Below are positions 1-8,085 of a stretch of DNA of 36,840 bases, piece after piece. The notes under the pieces are model-generated. The model saw nothing but the letters and a program-made list of their open reading frames with translations. It was not told the origin of the DNA and searched no databases. A program made the translations under genes and the position numbers. This stretch comes from an uncultured Bacteroidota bacterium. Lineage in GTDB: Bacteria > Bacteroidota > Bacteroidia > Chitinophagales > Chitinophagaceae. The stretch is from positions 1-36,840 of the forward strand of contig CAIRZD010000252.1 of the NCBI GenBank assembly GCA_903882965.1, written 5' to 3'. Every line of letters starts with the position of its first letter. The first letter of the stretch is position 1.

Positions 1-296
1 CCTCCAAAGTTAATACTGGTTGCTGTTGCAACACCTAAGGTCGGTGTTACAAATGTAGGACTCGTTGTTAACGAAATAGCTCCAGAGCCATTTGCATTTT
101 GTTCAAGTGCGGTTGCGATATTTGTTCCTAATCCTGAAATTCCAGTGCCTGCAGGTAATCCTGTGCAGCTCGTTAATGTTCCAGAAGATGGCGTGCCAAG
201 CGCTGGAGTAATTAAAGTAGGGCTCGTTGCACCAACAAAGTTTCCCGTTCCAGTTTGACCTGAGAGCGACGTGTTCACATTGTTATTAGTAGTCAT
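1..296 (-). CDS. Tail-fibre-like protein, N-terminal part (cut by window edge)
   Basis: The frame starts at ATG 296 and stays open to base 1, giving 98 codons without a stop. The product begins MTTNNNVNTSLSGQTGTG and continues with low-complexity Ser/Thr/Gly/Ala sequence containing SPTLITPALG and SPTFVTPTLG repeats, ending at SINFGG. Such repeats are typical of phage tail-fibre and fibre-like proteins. Its first residues match those of the gene at 35219-35743 (MATNNAVNTSLSGQTGTG), so the two are paralogues. The C-terminal half is very likely the open frame at 36424-36840, which ends with the WTPTF-type domain that normally follows INFGG..LANY in such proteins. Joining the two ends directly would need one extra base (mod 3). 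Function as an adsorption fibre is inferred. Confidence 0.75.
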   Translation of the reverse strand, partial: MTTNNNVNTSLSGQTGTGNFVGATSPTLITPALGTPSSGTLTSCTGLPAGTGISGLGTNIATALEQNANGSGAISLTTSPTFVTPTLGVATATSINFG

Positions 297-331
297 ATTC
301 AAACCCTATTATAGCCATTTTTTTGTTCCTT

Positions 332-913
332 TTAAGCAACAGTCAAATTACCAACGGCTGAGGTCACTGCAAATGTTGTATTTGCTGTCACACAAACAAT
401 ACTGACAGAGTCCCATAAATTAGTTGAAGTTAATGATCCAGCCGAAGAAGTAGCGGAATTTCCAAAATGACAAGTTTGTCCCGTATTCATTTGCAATATC
501 CAACCCGCAGCTCCTTTTCCCTGTACAGCAAATACAGAGCCTTCAGCCGCTGTAGCAGGTAAAGTCACTGTGGTCTGTCCTGCATTTGATATAATATAAC
601 CTTGGTTAATAGCAGCCGCTTGGCTTGTACCTGAAACATCATTCCAAACTAAAGAGCCTACACCAGTCGATGCAACAGTAATGGAGCCTGTTGCTGATGT
701 AATATTGACGCCAGTTCCTGCTGTTAAAGTAGCGCCAACTGGGTCGGATGAAGTGGTTCCAATCAGTACTTGTCCAGCAGTTAATACAATAGGAGTTACA
801 GCACTTGCACCTTCACCAATGAGAACGCCGTGAGCAGTGGGCGAAGCCACCCCTAAACCACCTTGAGTTGCAGATAATGGGAAGGGCGCGTTAACTGTAT
901 TATTAGTTGCCAT
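332..913 (-). CDS. Tail-fibre-like virion protein (paralogue array)
   Basis: 193 residues. ATG 913 is preceded by AAGGAAA at good spacing. The start, MATNNTVN, resembles the starts of the genes at 296 and 35743. The middle has GVLIGEG..VLIGTTSSDP and TAGTGVNITS elements. The C-terminal 95 residues carry a module also seen in the genes ending at 926 and 35756: WNDVSGTSQ, then an NQGYI segment, TVTLPAT, a GWIL strand with TGQ, and finally STNLWDSVSIVCVTANTTF..GNLTV. This module is widespread in phage tail and fibre proteins, and probably folds as a beta-rich trimeric tip. Role in host recognition is inferred from composition and position after the 654-residue fibre. Confidence 0.75.
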   Translation of the reverse strand: MATNNTVNAPFPLSATQGGLGVASPTAHGVLIGEGASAVTPIVLTAGQVLIGTTSSDPVGATLTAGTGVNITSATGSITVASTGVGSLVWNDVSGTSQAAAINQGYIISNAGQTTVTLPATAAEGSVFAVQGKGAAGWILQMNTGQTCHFGNSATSSAGSLTSTNLWDSVSIVCVTANTTFAVTSAVGNLTVA

Positions 914-925
914 TATTGTATTTCC

Positions 926-1687
926 TTATACAATTGTGAAATTACCAACGCCACCAATAACTGAAAAAGTAGTGTTAGCCGTGATACATAAAAGTTTTAC
1001 ATAATCATATTGATTGGTAGAAGATAAGGATCCTGTTGTTGCGGTGGTTGTTTGATTCCCTACATGAATGGCTTGACCTGTCGTATAACTAATCGTGAAA
1101 CCTCCAGAAGACTTCCCAGCAATTTCAATAATAGATCCAATTGCTGCAACAGTTGGTAATGTATAAGTCACCAACGATGCTCCATTATCAGTTATATATC
1201 CCTGATTGATGGCAAGCGCTTGTGTTCCTGTAGACACATCATTCCATGAAAAAGAAGCCGCTCCTATCGTGTTAATAGTTATTGTGCCGGCACCATTTGT
1301 CACGCCGATATTCGTTCCAGCTGTAATTGCCGCGGCAATATAATTAGTACCGTTACCAATGGGTATTTGACCATTAGAAGGAGTTGTTGTTATACCAAGG
1401 CCGCCTCGTCCAACAGCGAGACTACCAGTCCATCCTAAGGTGATAGAAGAGGCATGTAACAATGCTGTAGCAGGTGTTCCACCTAAAGTTATAGTCACAT
1501 TGGTATCAGGGGTAGCAGTTAATGCAGAAGCGGTGTAAGGCGTCCCAAATTGAGCTGAAAAATTTGCATAGGTCATTGCAGCGTCATCAGTCGCTCCATA
1601 GGGAGACTGTCCAAAATACATCAAATCCGTGCTAGCATTGGATGTAATTGGGTTTGCTACAAAGACTTGATTAATATTCTTAGACAT
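926..1687 (-). CDS. Tail-fibre-like virion protein (paralogue array)
   Basis: 253 residues, 12 bases upstream of the next fibre gene. The N-terminal part (MSKNINQVFVANPITSNAS, then YFGQSPYG) is a distinct head that resembles the start of the 214-residue protein at 35756-36400 only in general style. The middle contains ALTATPDTNVTITLGGTP and a GSLAVGRGGLG strand. The last 100 residues are the same module as in the neighbouring gene: FSWNDVSTGTQ, INQGYITDNG, YTLPT, GGFTISYTTGQ, STNQYDYVKLLCITANTTF and a GNFTIV end. The shared C-terminus with a different N-terminus fits modular exchange among fibre genes. The role is a virion surface protein by inference; no enzyme motif is visible. Confidence 0.75.
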   Translation of the reverse strand: MSKNINQVFVANPITSNASTDLMYFGQSPYGATDDAAMTYANFSAQFGTPYTASALTATPDTNVTITLGGTPATALLHASSITLGWTGSLAVGRGGLGITTTPSNGQIPIGNGTNYIAAAITAGTNIGVTNGAGTITINTIGAASFSWNDVSTGTQALAINQGYITDNGASLVTYTLPTVAAIGSIIEIAGKSSGGFTISYTTGQAIHVGNQTTTATTGSLSSTNQYDYVKLLCITANTTFSVIGGVGNFTIV

Positions 1688-1699
1688 TCCTTGTCCTCT

Positions 1700-1891
1700 T
1701 TATAATAAGGTTAAATTTTCACCATCCAGTAATAAGAAATTGGTATTATCAAGCAATAAAAAATATCCCTCAACAGGAGGCGGAATAGGGTTATACTCAG
1801 GCTGCGTTATATAGCCTGTGATATTATCCGTTGCTAGCCTTATTGGCCTATCAAATTTAAATCGATGACAATAACTGTCTCTTTCACTCAT
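1700..1891 (-). CDS. Small protein ending in a LLLD repeat
   Basis: 63 residues if started at ATG 1891, which overlaps the stop of the upstream gene as TAATG and so looks translationally coupled. An earlier in-frame ATG at 1912 would add seven residues but lies inside the upstream gene. The C-terminus has a short tandem repeat of about eight residues: YFLLLDNTN, FLLLDGEN, LTLL. This recalls the ITQDG repeat in the gp10-like protein of this genome. No family is recognised. It sits between a small virion-like gene and the fibre array on the same strand, so a virion or fibre-assembly role is plausible but not shown. Confidence 0.6.
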   Translation of the reverse strand: MSERDSYCHRFKFDRPIRLATDNITGYITQPEYNPIPPPVEGYFLLLDNTNFLLLDGENLTLL

Positions 1892-2247
1892 TATGGATAA
1901 CTCACAGGCCAAAATTCAATACCTACGTCAGCACTTGTATTATCAGTAATAATACTGATATTGCCGCCAGAAAAAACTGTTCTTTGACCTGGATTTAAGC
2001 TAGAAGTAGTTAGCATAAGTGTTGCTCCAGCTGGAAGTGCTGCAGTTGCTCCTGAAAAATCAACCCAGACATTTGCTCCTGGTTGAATGCTAAAAGCAAC
2101 AATCCAAACTTGAAAGCCTAAAGGAACCGTAATACTAGTGGCACTTCCGTTAGTAATGGTCGCTGAATATTTAATTGAAGAATCTAATGGGGCATAAGCA
2201 TTATAGCCTTGAACATCTCTGCCAAATTCCAATTGGTTAATCATCAC
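1891..2247 (-). CDS. Small virion-like protein, unknown
   Basis: 118 residues. Two adjacent ATG codons (2247 and 2244) follow an AAGGA site; either could be used. The protein is beta-rich and lacks cysteine: TITNGSATSITVPLG, then VWIVAFSIQPGANVWVDF, ATAALPAGATLML, QRTVFSGGNISIITD and VGIEFWPVSYP. The pattern looks like a compact beta-sandwich such as those in phage decoration or fibre-associated proteins. It lies between the large fibre gene and the array of fibre paralogues, all co-directional with short gaps, so it is probably a late structural gene. No specific function can be assigned. Confidence 0.65.
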   Translation of the reverse strand: MMINQLEFGRDVQGYNAYAPLDSSIKYSATITNGSATSITVPLGFQVWIVAFSIQPGANVWVDFSGATAALPAGATLMLTTSSLNPGQRTVFSGGNISIITDNTSADVGIEFWPVSYP

Positions 2248-2281
2248 AAATCCTTATGTTTAAAAAATCCATTTTTTCACT

Positions 2282-2298
2282 CTATCTAAATTAGATAG
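2282..2298. repeat. Perfect 17-bp palindrome, possible mRNA hairpin
   Basis: CTATCTAA-A-TTAGATAG is a perfect inverted repeat in the gap between the 654-residue fibre gene and the 118-residue gene. On the minus transcript it could form a small AT-rich hairpin. It is followed further downstream by an A6/T6 pair rather than a clean T-run, so it is more likely an mRNA processing or stability element than a strong terminator. Confidence 0.35.
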
Positions 2299-2316
2299 TT
2301 ACAATCTCATCATAGC

Positions 2317-4281
2317 CTATAATTTCACAAACATATTTAAAAATACTGAAGGCTGAGTAACATTAAATGGTTGTTGTGTGCCTTCGCCCGTTACATTACC
2401 TGTTGTACTAGAGTTAATAGCATTACTACTTCCTCCCGCCGTAATTAAAAATCCTGGGGAAGCTGAAACTACACTTTCCCAAAAGTTAGTTCCTGGTGTC
2501 AACGGATCATGTGTATGATTAAATAATTCATTTAATAATTGAGCATGCGCATATTCGCCAATAACACTTCCTAAAGGAATAAAGCTAGCCGTATTTGTTC
2601 CGGAACCAGCGCCTCCAAAAGCTATAACAGTTCCAGCCAAGGCATTCAAATAAGTAGTGGCCAATAAAAATGTGTTGGCTGATTGCGGAATAGCATAATA
2701 AATCCCCGTAGAGGCAAGACCTGTAGGTAAAGCGCCACCCGTATTACTAAATTGCACTGATTCACCAGTAAATGTTTGGAAATTAGGTATTGTTCCTGTA
2801 ATTAATAAGTTACCGCCACTATTAGATGCCGTGATAGGCTGACTTTCACTAGGCAATAATGAAGAGACAGGCACTGTCCCTTGGATAACGCGACCTAAGC
2901 TTTCTGTCAATACAATCGCTTTATTCGCATTAAAATCAGTAATAGCCGAAGTTGATATTGCAGGCCCATATCCAACTGATGTAGAACCTAAAAACATCGG
3001 GCACACAGCATTAGAACCACTTGATGATGTTCCCGTAGAATATTGATTAAAAGCATTCCAAAATAAATTATACAATTGAAATGTATCTGCATTTGCCCGT
3101 GCTGTTGCCGATGAAGCACCATTTCCTATAGAACCATTATTCATTGCAACCCAACCGTATGGATTAAATGAATTAATGCTGATTCGTATATCACCTGTTC
3201 TTGGACTATTTATAATCGCATCAACTTCATCATATGTTTCAAAACTATTTGTAGGTGATTCATTCGTCAGGTAAATGGATGGTTTTGTAAAATTAATAGA
3301 GCAGTTAATGTCCAATGGCATTTGTACTTGCAAATAAAGCGCATCATCTTGCCCAGCACTTGGATTTAATCCGGCTGTAGTCGGGAAAACTGTAGTAAAT
3401 TCATATTTAGTCCACGCACTATTTAAAGTAATCGAGCCAATTAATATCGGTGACGGAGGGCTTGTTCCACTTCCTGTATCTTGGAATATAAATAAATTAA
3501 TAGTGTTTTGACCGGGACTTATACCACCTGCATTTTGTGCCTGTATAGTTGCTGTAAATTGCACACCATTAAGCGTATTAACGTGTAATGATATAGGGAA
3601 TTGATAACATTTTTGTGTTTCACCGGTAGGACTATTGCTGCATGTATGATTGATATAATATTCTGGTGTAATGTCGCCTTTAAGAATCGGCGCTGAGGTC
3701 AGAGGGAATTTGGTAAATGTTACTGTATCTTGACCTCCTGTTACATTTTTTAAGAATTGTATATCAGGATATCTAAAACCATCATGCTGACTAGGGGCTA
3801 CTGTAAGTTGAAGAATATTTGTTAAATCAACAGTCCCAATATTTCTCCATAATACATTATTTATGATGTAATTATTTACAGAACCTTCTTCATCAGGATT
3901 ATTTTCTTCTGGATTATAAGGAAAGTTTGGTCTAGTGATTTGGTTGGTTCTATCATGATTCCAGATAGTAATGTAATAAGGTTGCGCTTGAGTTTGATCG
4001 ATTTCACTATAAGGATAAAAGAATGGAATAGTATCAACACCATTTATATCACATATCGTACCCGCAGCACTTAAAGTCAGTGGGTTTGGTAATGGAGAAA
4101 ATGTATATTTACCGCTAGCATCTGCAAAATTTGATGACTGATAGTACCAATTTTTAAGCGTAGTTCTGCTGTTATCTTGATAACATGTGATGATACCTGC
4201 AGACATAGGGGTGCCGTCCTTGTCTACCAGGCTATCTTGGAGCATTGCTGCAGCAATTAACAAATCTGGGTTTATAGGCAT
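2317..4281 (-). CDS. Large tail fibre/collar-type protein
   Basis: 654 residues, started at ATG 4281 behind AAGGGA. The N-terminal 120 residues (MPINPDLLIAAAMLQD, GTPMSAGIITCYQDNSRT, LKNWYYQSS, YYITIWNHDR) look like a virion-attachment head domain. A central jelly-roll-like section follows (about 150-330: NILQLTVAP, then FTATIQAQNAGG). The C-terminal third resembles phage collar/short-fibre tips: EYAHAQLLNELFNHTHDPLTPG, where the HTHD motif is of the kind that binds metal in fibre tips, and an end rich in aromatic and Gly residues (FNVTQPSVFLNMFVKL). Position after the ejection genes equals that of the tailspike in P22. There is no visible glycanase motif, so adhesion rather than hydrolysis is the likely role. 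Confidence 0.7.
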   Translation of the reverse strand: MPINPDLLIAAAMLQDSLVDKDGTPMSAGIITCYQDNSRTTLKNWYYQSSNFADASGKYTFSPLPNPLTLSAAGTICDINGVDTIPFFYPYSEIDQTQAQPYYITIWNHDRTNQITRPNFPYNPEENNPDEEGSVNNYIINNVLWRNIGTVDLTNILQLTVAPSQHDGFRYPDIQFLKNVTGGQDTVTFTKFPLTSAPILKGDITPEYYINHTCSNSPTGETQKCYQFPISLHVNTLNGVQFTATIQAQNAGGISPGQNTINLFIFQDTGSGTSPPSPILIGSITLNSAWTKYEFTTVFPTTAGLNPSAGQDDALYLQVQMPLDINCSINFTKPSIYLTNESPTNSFETYDEVDAIINSPRTGDIRISINSFNPYGWVAMNNGSIGNGASSATARANADTFQLYNLFWNAFNQYSTGTSSSGSNAVCPMFLGSTSVGYGPAISTSAITDFNANKAIVLTESLGRVIQGTVPVSSLLPSESQPITASNSGGNLLITGTIPNFQTFTGESVQFSNTGGALPTGLASTGIYYAIPQSANTFLLATTYLNALAGTVIAFGGAGSGTNTASFIPLGSVIGEYAHAQLLNELFNHTHDPLTPGTNFWESVVSASPGFLITAGGSSNAINSSTTGNVTGEGTQQPFNVTQPSVFLNMFVKL

Positions 4282-4299
4282 TTTAGTCCCTTAAAATAA

Positions 4300-4320
4300 G
4301 TTCTTAAATCCTTTAAGAAC
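4300..4320 (-). terminator. Hairpin before the large fibre gene (weak terminator or processing site)
   Basis: A perfect 9-bp inverted repeat, GTTCTTAAA then a 3-nt loop then TTTAAGAAC. On the minus transcript it is followed by TTATTTTAAGG and then the ATG of the fibre gene. The stem is AT-rich and the T-run is interrupted, so it may attenuate readthrough or be an RNase site between the membrane-peptide genes and the fibre gene. Confidence 0.4.
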
Positions 4321-4329
4321 CTGTAATAC

Positions 4330-4413
4330 TTATTCGTCTATGAATCGTTCTTTTAACCAATCTCCAAACAGAAGATAAACTATTAAAAACAACACAATCA
4401 TACCTAACATCAT
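4330..4413 (-). CDS. 27-residue membrane peptide
   Basis: Starts at tandem ATGs (4413, 4410) behind AGAGGT. The product begins MMLGMIVLFLIVYLLFGDW and ends LKERFIDE: one hydrophobic helix of about 16 residues followed by a charged tail. It lies in the 245-bp gap between the ejection proteins and the fibre gene, next to a second tiny membrane peptide. The good ribosome site and clear helix-plus-tail design argue for a real gene. A role in lysis (holin-like) or in membrane passage of DNA is possible; neither is shown. No holin is otherwise obvious near the endolysin. Confidence 0.5.
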   Translation of the reverse strand: MMLGMIVLFLIVYLLFGDWLKERFIDE

Positions 4414-4438
4414 ATACCTCTATTCTCATTAATAAAAT

Positions 4439-4495
4439 CTACCATTGGTAAGCAGTAAAACCAATAACACAAATAACTAACAATACAATGGCCAT
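4439..4495 (-). CDS. 18-residue membrane peptide (tentative)
   Basis: ATG 4495, with only a weak GGGAT upstream. The product is MAIVLLVICVIGFTAYQW, essentially a single short transmembrane helix. It is placed 25 bases before the 27-residue membrane peptide in the same direction. Its size makes chance occurrence possible; the paired arrangement is the main support. Confidence 0.35.
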   Translation of the reverse strand: MAIVLLVICVIGFTAYQW

Positions 4496-4526
4496 ATTTT
4501 ATCCCAACTAATCAAAATATGTTACT

Positions 4527-5816
4527 TTATCTTAATCCCAGTAACTTTGCAATTTCGTATGGAAGATATGCGCCTCCAAGTAATGCAGCGCCTCCTAAAG
4601 CTTTTTGAGTAACTGGATTCCCTAAAACTTTTTTAGTCGTTTCTCGGCTCTGTAATCCAGGATGTTCTTTGGAAAATCCTTTCATAAACTTTTCTTGAGG
4701 GCCGCTTTGTCCAGTCTTGTTTAAGAACGCATCAGCGAATTTTGCATCTCGTATATCACCTCTTCTCAAGGCTCGAATTTCTGGTACATCAAGATATGGT
4801 CCCAATGTTTTTCTGTAATCTATTCTGGTATTAGCATAATTTTCACCATGCTCACCTGCGCCTGATTTCTCAAAAGCTTCAGATATCTTTGCTAGAAGAT
4901 TATTTTTTATCTTTAGTGCTTCTTTGTGAGCTGCATATTCTTCTGTTCCTTTTTGAGCTCCAGAAAATTTATATACTAATTTATTGATATCTCTTTGGGC
5001 ATGATGGGCATTCGTTAGTGTTGGATTTTTGTTATATTGCTCTAAAGCATAGGTAAGTTTTTTTTCATTTTGCTCCGGTATATTCTCTCCGGCTGATTTC
5101 AGTAATTTTACATTACCAGATTGCGGTTTTAAAAATTTATTAGCTCCTGCTTCTTCGCCAGCATTTAAGGAATGTTCAAATTTTTGACCAAGTTGCTCGT
5201 GATGGAAATCCATTATCTTATTAATATCTTTTGCTATATTCTTTGGCTTAATGGACTTAGCAAAATTAATAGCTGATTTCCCAGCCTGAACGCCACCGCC
5301 CAATAATCCACCAATCTCAGCTCCCAGGGTTCTATTTTCTTCATTACCTATAGCACCTTCAGCAGCGCCACCGGCGCCACCTGCTAGTAATTTCCCAATT
5401 AAAGGTAATTGTTTGCCGGCACGTAATGCGCTATATCCTTTCCCTGCCAATTGAGCAGCTTTCAATCCTGCTCCGCCAGGCAACGCCATGCCGCCTGTAA
5501 ATTGCCCTAAAATTTGCCCAACGGACTCACCTAATGAACCTGGATTTTTATTTATTAAATTAGGATGAGGAACATGGGGAATCTTATGGCCAGAAAGATA
5601 TTCTAACCCTGATATTGGAGCATTAAGCGCTGAAGCGCCTAAATCTCCCGCTGCCTGACCCATACCACGTAACGCCCCGCCAGCATAATTCAAATAACCT
5701 TGTCCTAACTTCTTAAAGAATCCAGGTTCTTCTGATGCTTGGGGTTGCGAATTGGTTCCGCTAGCTATTCGCTCTAATTCCTCATCAGAATATTTTGAAA
5801 AGTCTACATTAGCCAT
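4527..5816 (-). CDS. Ejection (DNA transfer) protein, gp16-position
   Basis: 429 residues. ATG 5816 overlaps the stop of the upstream gene (TAATG), so translation is coupled. The N-terminus is acidic and polar (VDFSKYSDEELERIASG). Residues about 40-190 are extremely Gly/Ala rich with amphipathic stretches (GGMALPGGAGLKAAQLAGKG, LLAGGAGGAAEGAIG, IGGLLGGGVQAG), typical of phage ejection proteins that insert into the host envelope. The rest is helical and charged, and the C-terminus is again hydrophobic (ALGGAALLGGAYLPYEIAKLLG). It is the third of three such genes after the gp10-like hub, the place of gene 16 in P22. Sequence similarity to P22 gp16 itself is not evident; the assignment rests on composition and order. 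Confidence 0.65.
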   Translation of the reverse strand: MANVDFSKYSDEELERIASGTNSQPQASEEPGFFKKLGQGYLNYAGGALRGMGQAAGDLGASALNAPISGLEYLSGHKIPHVPHPNLINKNPGSLGESVGQILGQFTGGMALPGGAGLKAAQLAGKGYSALRAGKQLPLIGKLLAGGAGGAAEGAIGNEENRTLGAEIGGLLGGGVQAGKSAINFAKSIKPKNIAKDINKIMDFHHEQLGQKFEHSLNAGEEAGANKFLKPQSGNVKLLKSAGENIPEQNEKKLTYALEQYNKNPTLTNAHHAQRDINKLVYKFSGAQKGTEEYAAHKEALKIKNNLLAKISEAFEKSGAGEHGENYANTRIDYRKTLGPYLDVPEIRALRRGDIRDAKFADAFLNKTGQSGPQEKFMKGFSKEHPGLQSRETTKKVLGNPVTQKALGGAALLGGAYLPYEIAKLLGLR

Positions 5817-7063
5817 TATGCCCCCTTGGCCATGCGGCGTCTTTCTATCTCTGCTCTAGCCTGTTCTGGAGTAATAGTCATCCTGCCTGCAGGATGAAGG
5901 ATGGTTTTAATTTCTTTCTTAATTTCTTTAGGATCGATTTCTTTATTGGCTGCTATGCGGGCTTGAAGTGCAGACATTCCTTGAGTGCGCATCAAATCAG
6001 CTTCTAACTCAGAACGTCTTGTCAATAATTGGTTCATATAAGTTAAAGCTTCAGCCTTACCTTTCATAGTGCTTAAGCTGTCACTTTCATTAGGCTTCAT
6101 ACTATTAAGCAGTGCTTGTTCGCCCACCCTAAATTGGCCTGCAAAGTCACGTGAACTGTCTTTGATGATGTTTCCCATATGAGTTCTCATACGCCCAATC
6201 ATCTCTTGTTGGTCTTTAGTACCGAACTTTTCAAACCACGCAAGTTCATGACGTCCAAGTTCAGGATGTTGGCGTATGGATTCAAATGCCGAACTTCCCA
6301 AGTCTTGGTTAAGTTCATTAAAAGTCTCTTGTTTTTGATATCCAGAAAGCGCTTGTTTTTCTAAATCAGAAATCTTTTTAGCATCTTCTTTAGCAAGCTG
6401 AGTATCTCTGGCACTTAATCCAGAAACACCTGTATCAATATTACCAAAGGGTGTGATAGCAACGTATCGGCCGTTTGCGTCAACAACGTGTGGCTTACCC
6501 AATCCAAGCATCTGCATAATGGTCGCGGCTTTGCTATAATCCATTCCGCCCATATTTGAAGTAGGCTGCTGTATTGGCGCTCCTTGAGGCATTTCAGGTG
6601 AAGGCATTCCTTGGCCACCAAACATAGGCATTTGCTGACCTGATTGTCCGCCTTGTGCTCCTGATGATTGCCCAGTCCCAATACCGCCTCCAAGTAATTG
6701 CTCTCTAACCATTTGCATTAAACGTGCTTGTTCTGCTTGTGCGTTTAATTGGCTTATTTGAGCTCTCATCTTTTCTGGTAAATACTGATTTTCTATACGT
6801 GCGCCTTTTGTTTGCTCGCCAAGAAGCCCTGTGCGAGCACCAGCTTCTCCAGTTTGTGCCCCGCGAAGACCTATTTGAGACTCCATGTTAGGCTCATACC
6901 ACTTATTCTCAAGTTGCGCCTTTTTGAGTTGTTCTGCAAGACTTGGCTGCAGATAACTGGCCTTCACTCCATGCTCATAGCCACCTAACATATTTTCAAT
7001 GATATCATTTAAAGGTGACTTTGAAAGTTCAGAAGTAGCGTAGTTATTAAATGTAAAAGTCAT
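5816..7063 (-). CDS. Ejection (DNA transfer) protein, gp20-position
   Basis: 415 residues, mostly predicted helix. Residues about 30-110 contain a Gln/Glu/Arg-rich stretch with LRGAQTGEAGARTGLLGEQT-like short repeats and ISQLNAQAEQARLMQMV, suggestive of a coiled coil. A low-complexity Gly/Gln/Met/Pro linker follows (about 120-170). The C-terminal half (LNQDLGSSAFESIRQHPELGRH, then GQFRVGEQALLNSMKP) is a charged helical domain. This pattern is characteristic of the second of three ejection proteins in P22-like phages. It is separated by nine bases from the upstream gene and overlaps the next by one base. An envelope-spanning conduit role during infection is inferred from family and order. Confidence 0.65.
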   Translation of the reverse strand: MTFTFNNYATSELSKSPLNDIIENMLGGYEHGVKASYLQPSLAEQLKKAQLENKWYEPNMESQIGLRGAQTGEAGARTGLLGEQTKGARIENQYLPEKMRAQISQLNAQAEQARLMQMVREQLLGGGIGTGQSSGAQGGQSGQQMPMFGGQGMPSPEMPQGAPIQQPTSNMGGMDYSKAATIMQMLGLGKPHVVDANGRYVAITPFGNIDTGVSGLSARDTQLAKEDAKKISDLEKQALSGYQKQETFNELNQDLGSSAFESIRQHPELGRHELAWFEKFGTKDQQEMIGRMRTHMGNIIKDSSRDFAGQFRVGEQALLNSMKPNESDSLSTMKGKAEALTYMNQLLTRRSELEADLMRTQGMSALQARIAANKEIDPKEIKKEIKTILHPAGRMTITPEQARAEIERRRMAKGA

Positions 7064-7072
7064 GATTATTCC

Positions 7073-7699
7073 TTACTTCATTGCGTTCCAGCCAGCAAAA
7101 GCACCCCACGGGCCACCAGCGAAACCACCTAAAGCAGCGCCACCTAATTTACCTAATCCACCAAGCAGAGAATTTTGTTGTGAATTTTTCTCTTGCTGTC
7201 CTCTGAAGGCCATATTAGCTTGCTGAGCTAAAACTTGAGCTATCATGTCCGCCATGCTTTGTCCTGCTTGTTGCCCCATGCCAGCCATACCCTGCTCACC
7301 GGTTAAGCCTTGACCGTATAGGCCAAGCGCGTTTTTCATCCAGTCACCATAGTCTTGATTGGTTAAATCGGTTGCCATCTTCATTTGTTGGAATTGGCTT
7401 TGAGGCGACCCTGCCATACCACCGGCTGCTGCCGCGTGATTACCAGCCGTTAACGCTTGCTCCATAGCGGCTTTGAAGCCTGGTGATTGCTGATAAGATT
7501 CTCCAATCTTATTCATAAACCCACCAGGGTCTCCTAAAAGATTCTTATATTGTTCCTGAAGTGGGTCTAATGCGCCTTTACCTGCCTGGAAAAATGGGTC
7601 TAGGTACTGGTTTGTTTGCCCAGGAATTTGATTTAAATACGGCATTGCCGCGTCTGCGGGGTTCTTGCCACCGCCAAATAGATTACTTAGCCAGCTCAT
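7073..7699 (-). CDS. Ejection (DNA transfer) protein, gp7-position
   Basis: 208 residues. It starts MSWLSNLFGGGKNPADAA, a signature start seen in many podovirus ejection/DNA-transfer proteins. A helical central part has LNQIPGQTNQYLDPFF, SPGFKAAMEQALTAGNHAAAAGGMAG and a Gln/Met-rich helix, and the C-terminus is Gly/Ala-rich and hydrophobic (LGGLGKLGGAALGGFAGGPWGAF). It is first of three consecutive ejection-type genes. In P22 the equivalent gp7, gp20 and gp16 are packaged and expelled with the DNA. Function is inferred from composition, start motif and synteny. Confidence 0.7.
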   Translation of the reverse strand: MSWLSNLFGGGKNPADAAMPYLNQIPGQTNQYLDPFFQAGKGALDPLQEQYKNLLGDPGGFMNKIGESYQQSPGFKAAMEQALTAGNHAAAAGGMAGSPQSQFQQMKMATDLTNQDYGDWMKNALGLYGQGLTGEQGMAGMGQQAGQSMADMIAQVLAQQANMAFRGQQEKNSQQNSLLGGLGKLGGAALGGFAGGPWGAFAGWNAMK

Positions 7700-7713
7700 G
7701 ATTCGTCCTTAAA

Positions 7714-8085
7714 TCATAGGTAAACAAACTGTCTCCACGTAGCCGTAACAATGTTAGGCGGTGTAGCTCCATCATAAGTTATAACAAATTGTTTTGATAC
7801 CCTATTGGTTGTATCAAACACAGTTTGCCCACTTATGTCTGGCAAGTTATTCGGCAATGGAGACCCAATAAAGGGCGTGTACAATGCCTGAATGCTTGCT
7901 ATATTTGTAGCACTCAAATTAGGGAATACTATCCCTTCGTTTTTAAAGTTAGTCTGTAGAGCCTGGAATAATGAAGATAAACCCAAACTCCACAATGGCG
8001 AAAAATCACCATCCTTATTAATCACTGGCACTTCACGAGGAAGGTCAGGAAATATCGATTGTGGATTATTAGGGGTAGCCATCAT
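7714..8085 (-). CDS. Small tail-associated protein, unknown
   Basis: 123 residues. Tandem ATGs at 8085 and 8082; the first overlaps the stop of the gp10-like gene (TAATG), while the second has better spacing from AAGGA. The sequence (NPQSIFPDLPREVPVINKDG, LWSLGLSSLFQALQTNF, then FVITYDGATPPNIVTATWRQF) is soluble and beta-rich. It sits exactly where P22 carries the tail-needle and gp14 genes, but has no long coiled coil, so it is not a classical needle. Probably a late tail or assembly factor; no family recognised. Confidence 0.6.
   Translation of the reverse strand: MMATPNNPQSIFPDLPREVPVINKDGDFSPLWSLGLSSLFQALQTNFKNEGIVFPNLSATNIASIQALYTPFIGSPLPNNLPDISGQTVFDTTNRVSKQFVITYDGATPPNIVTATWRQFVYL

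Noticed and set aside
332-1687. Invertible tail-fibre segment controlled by the serine recombinase
   Set aside because: All fibre genes point the same way and I saw no inverted crossover sites flanking them.
6415-6693. 92-codon minus frame inside the gp20-position ejection gene
   Set aside because: Shadow of the real 415-residue frame, with unlikely composition and no ribosome site.
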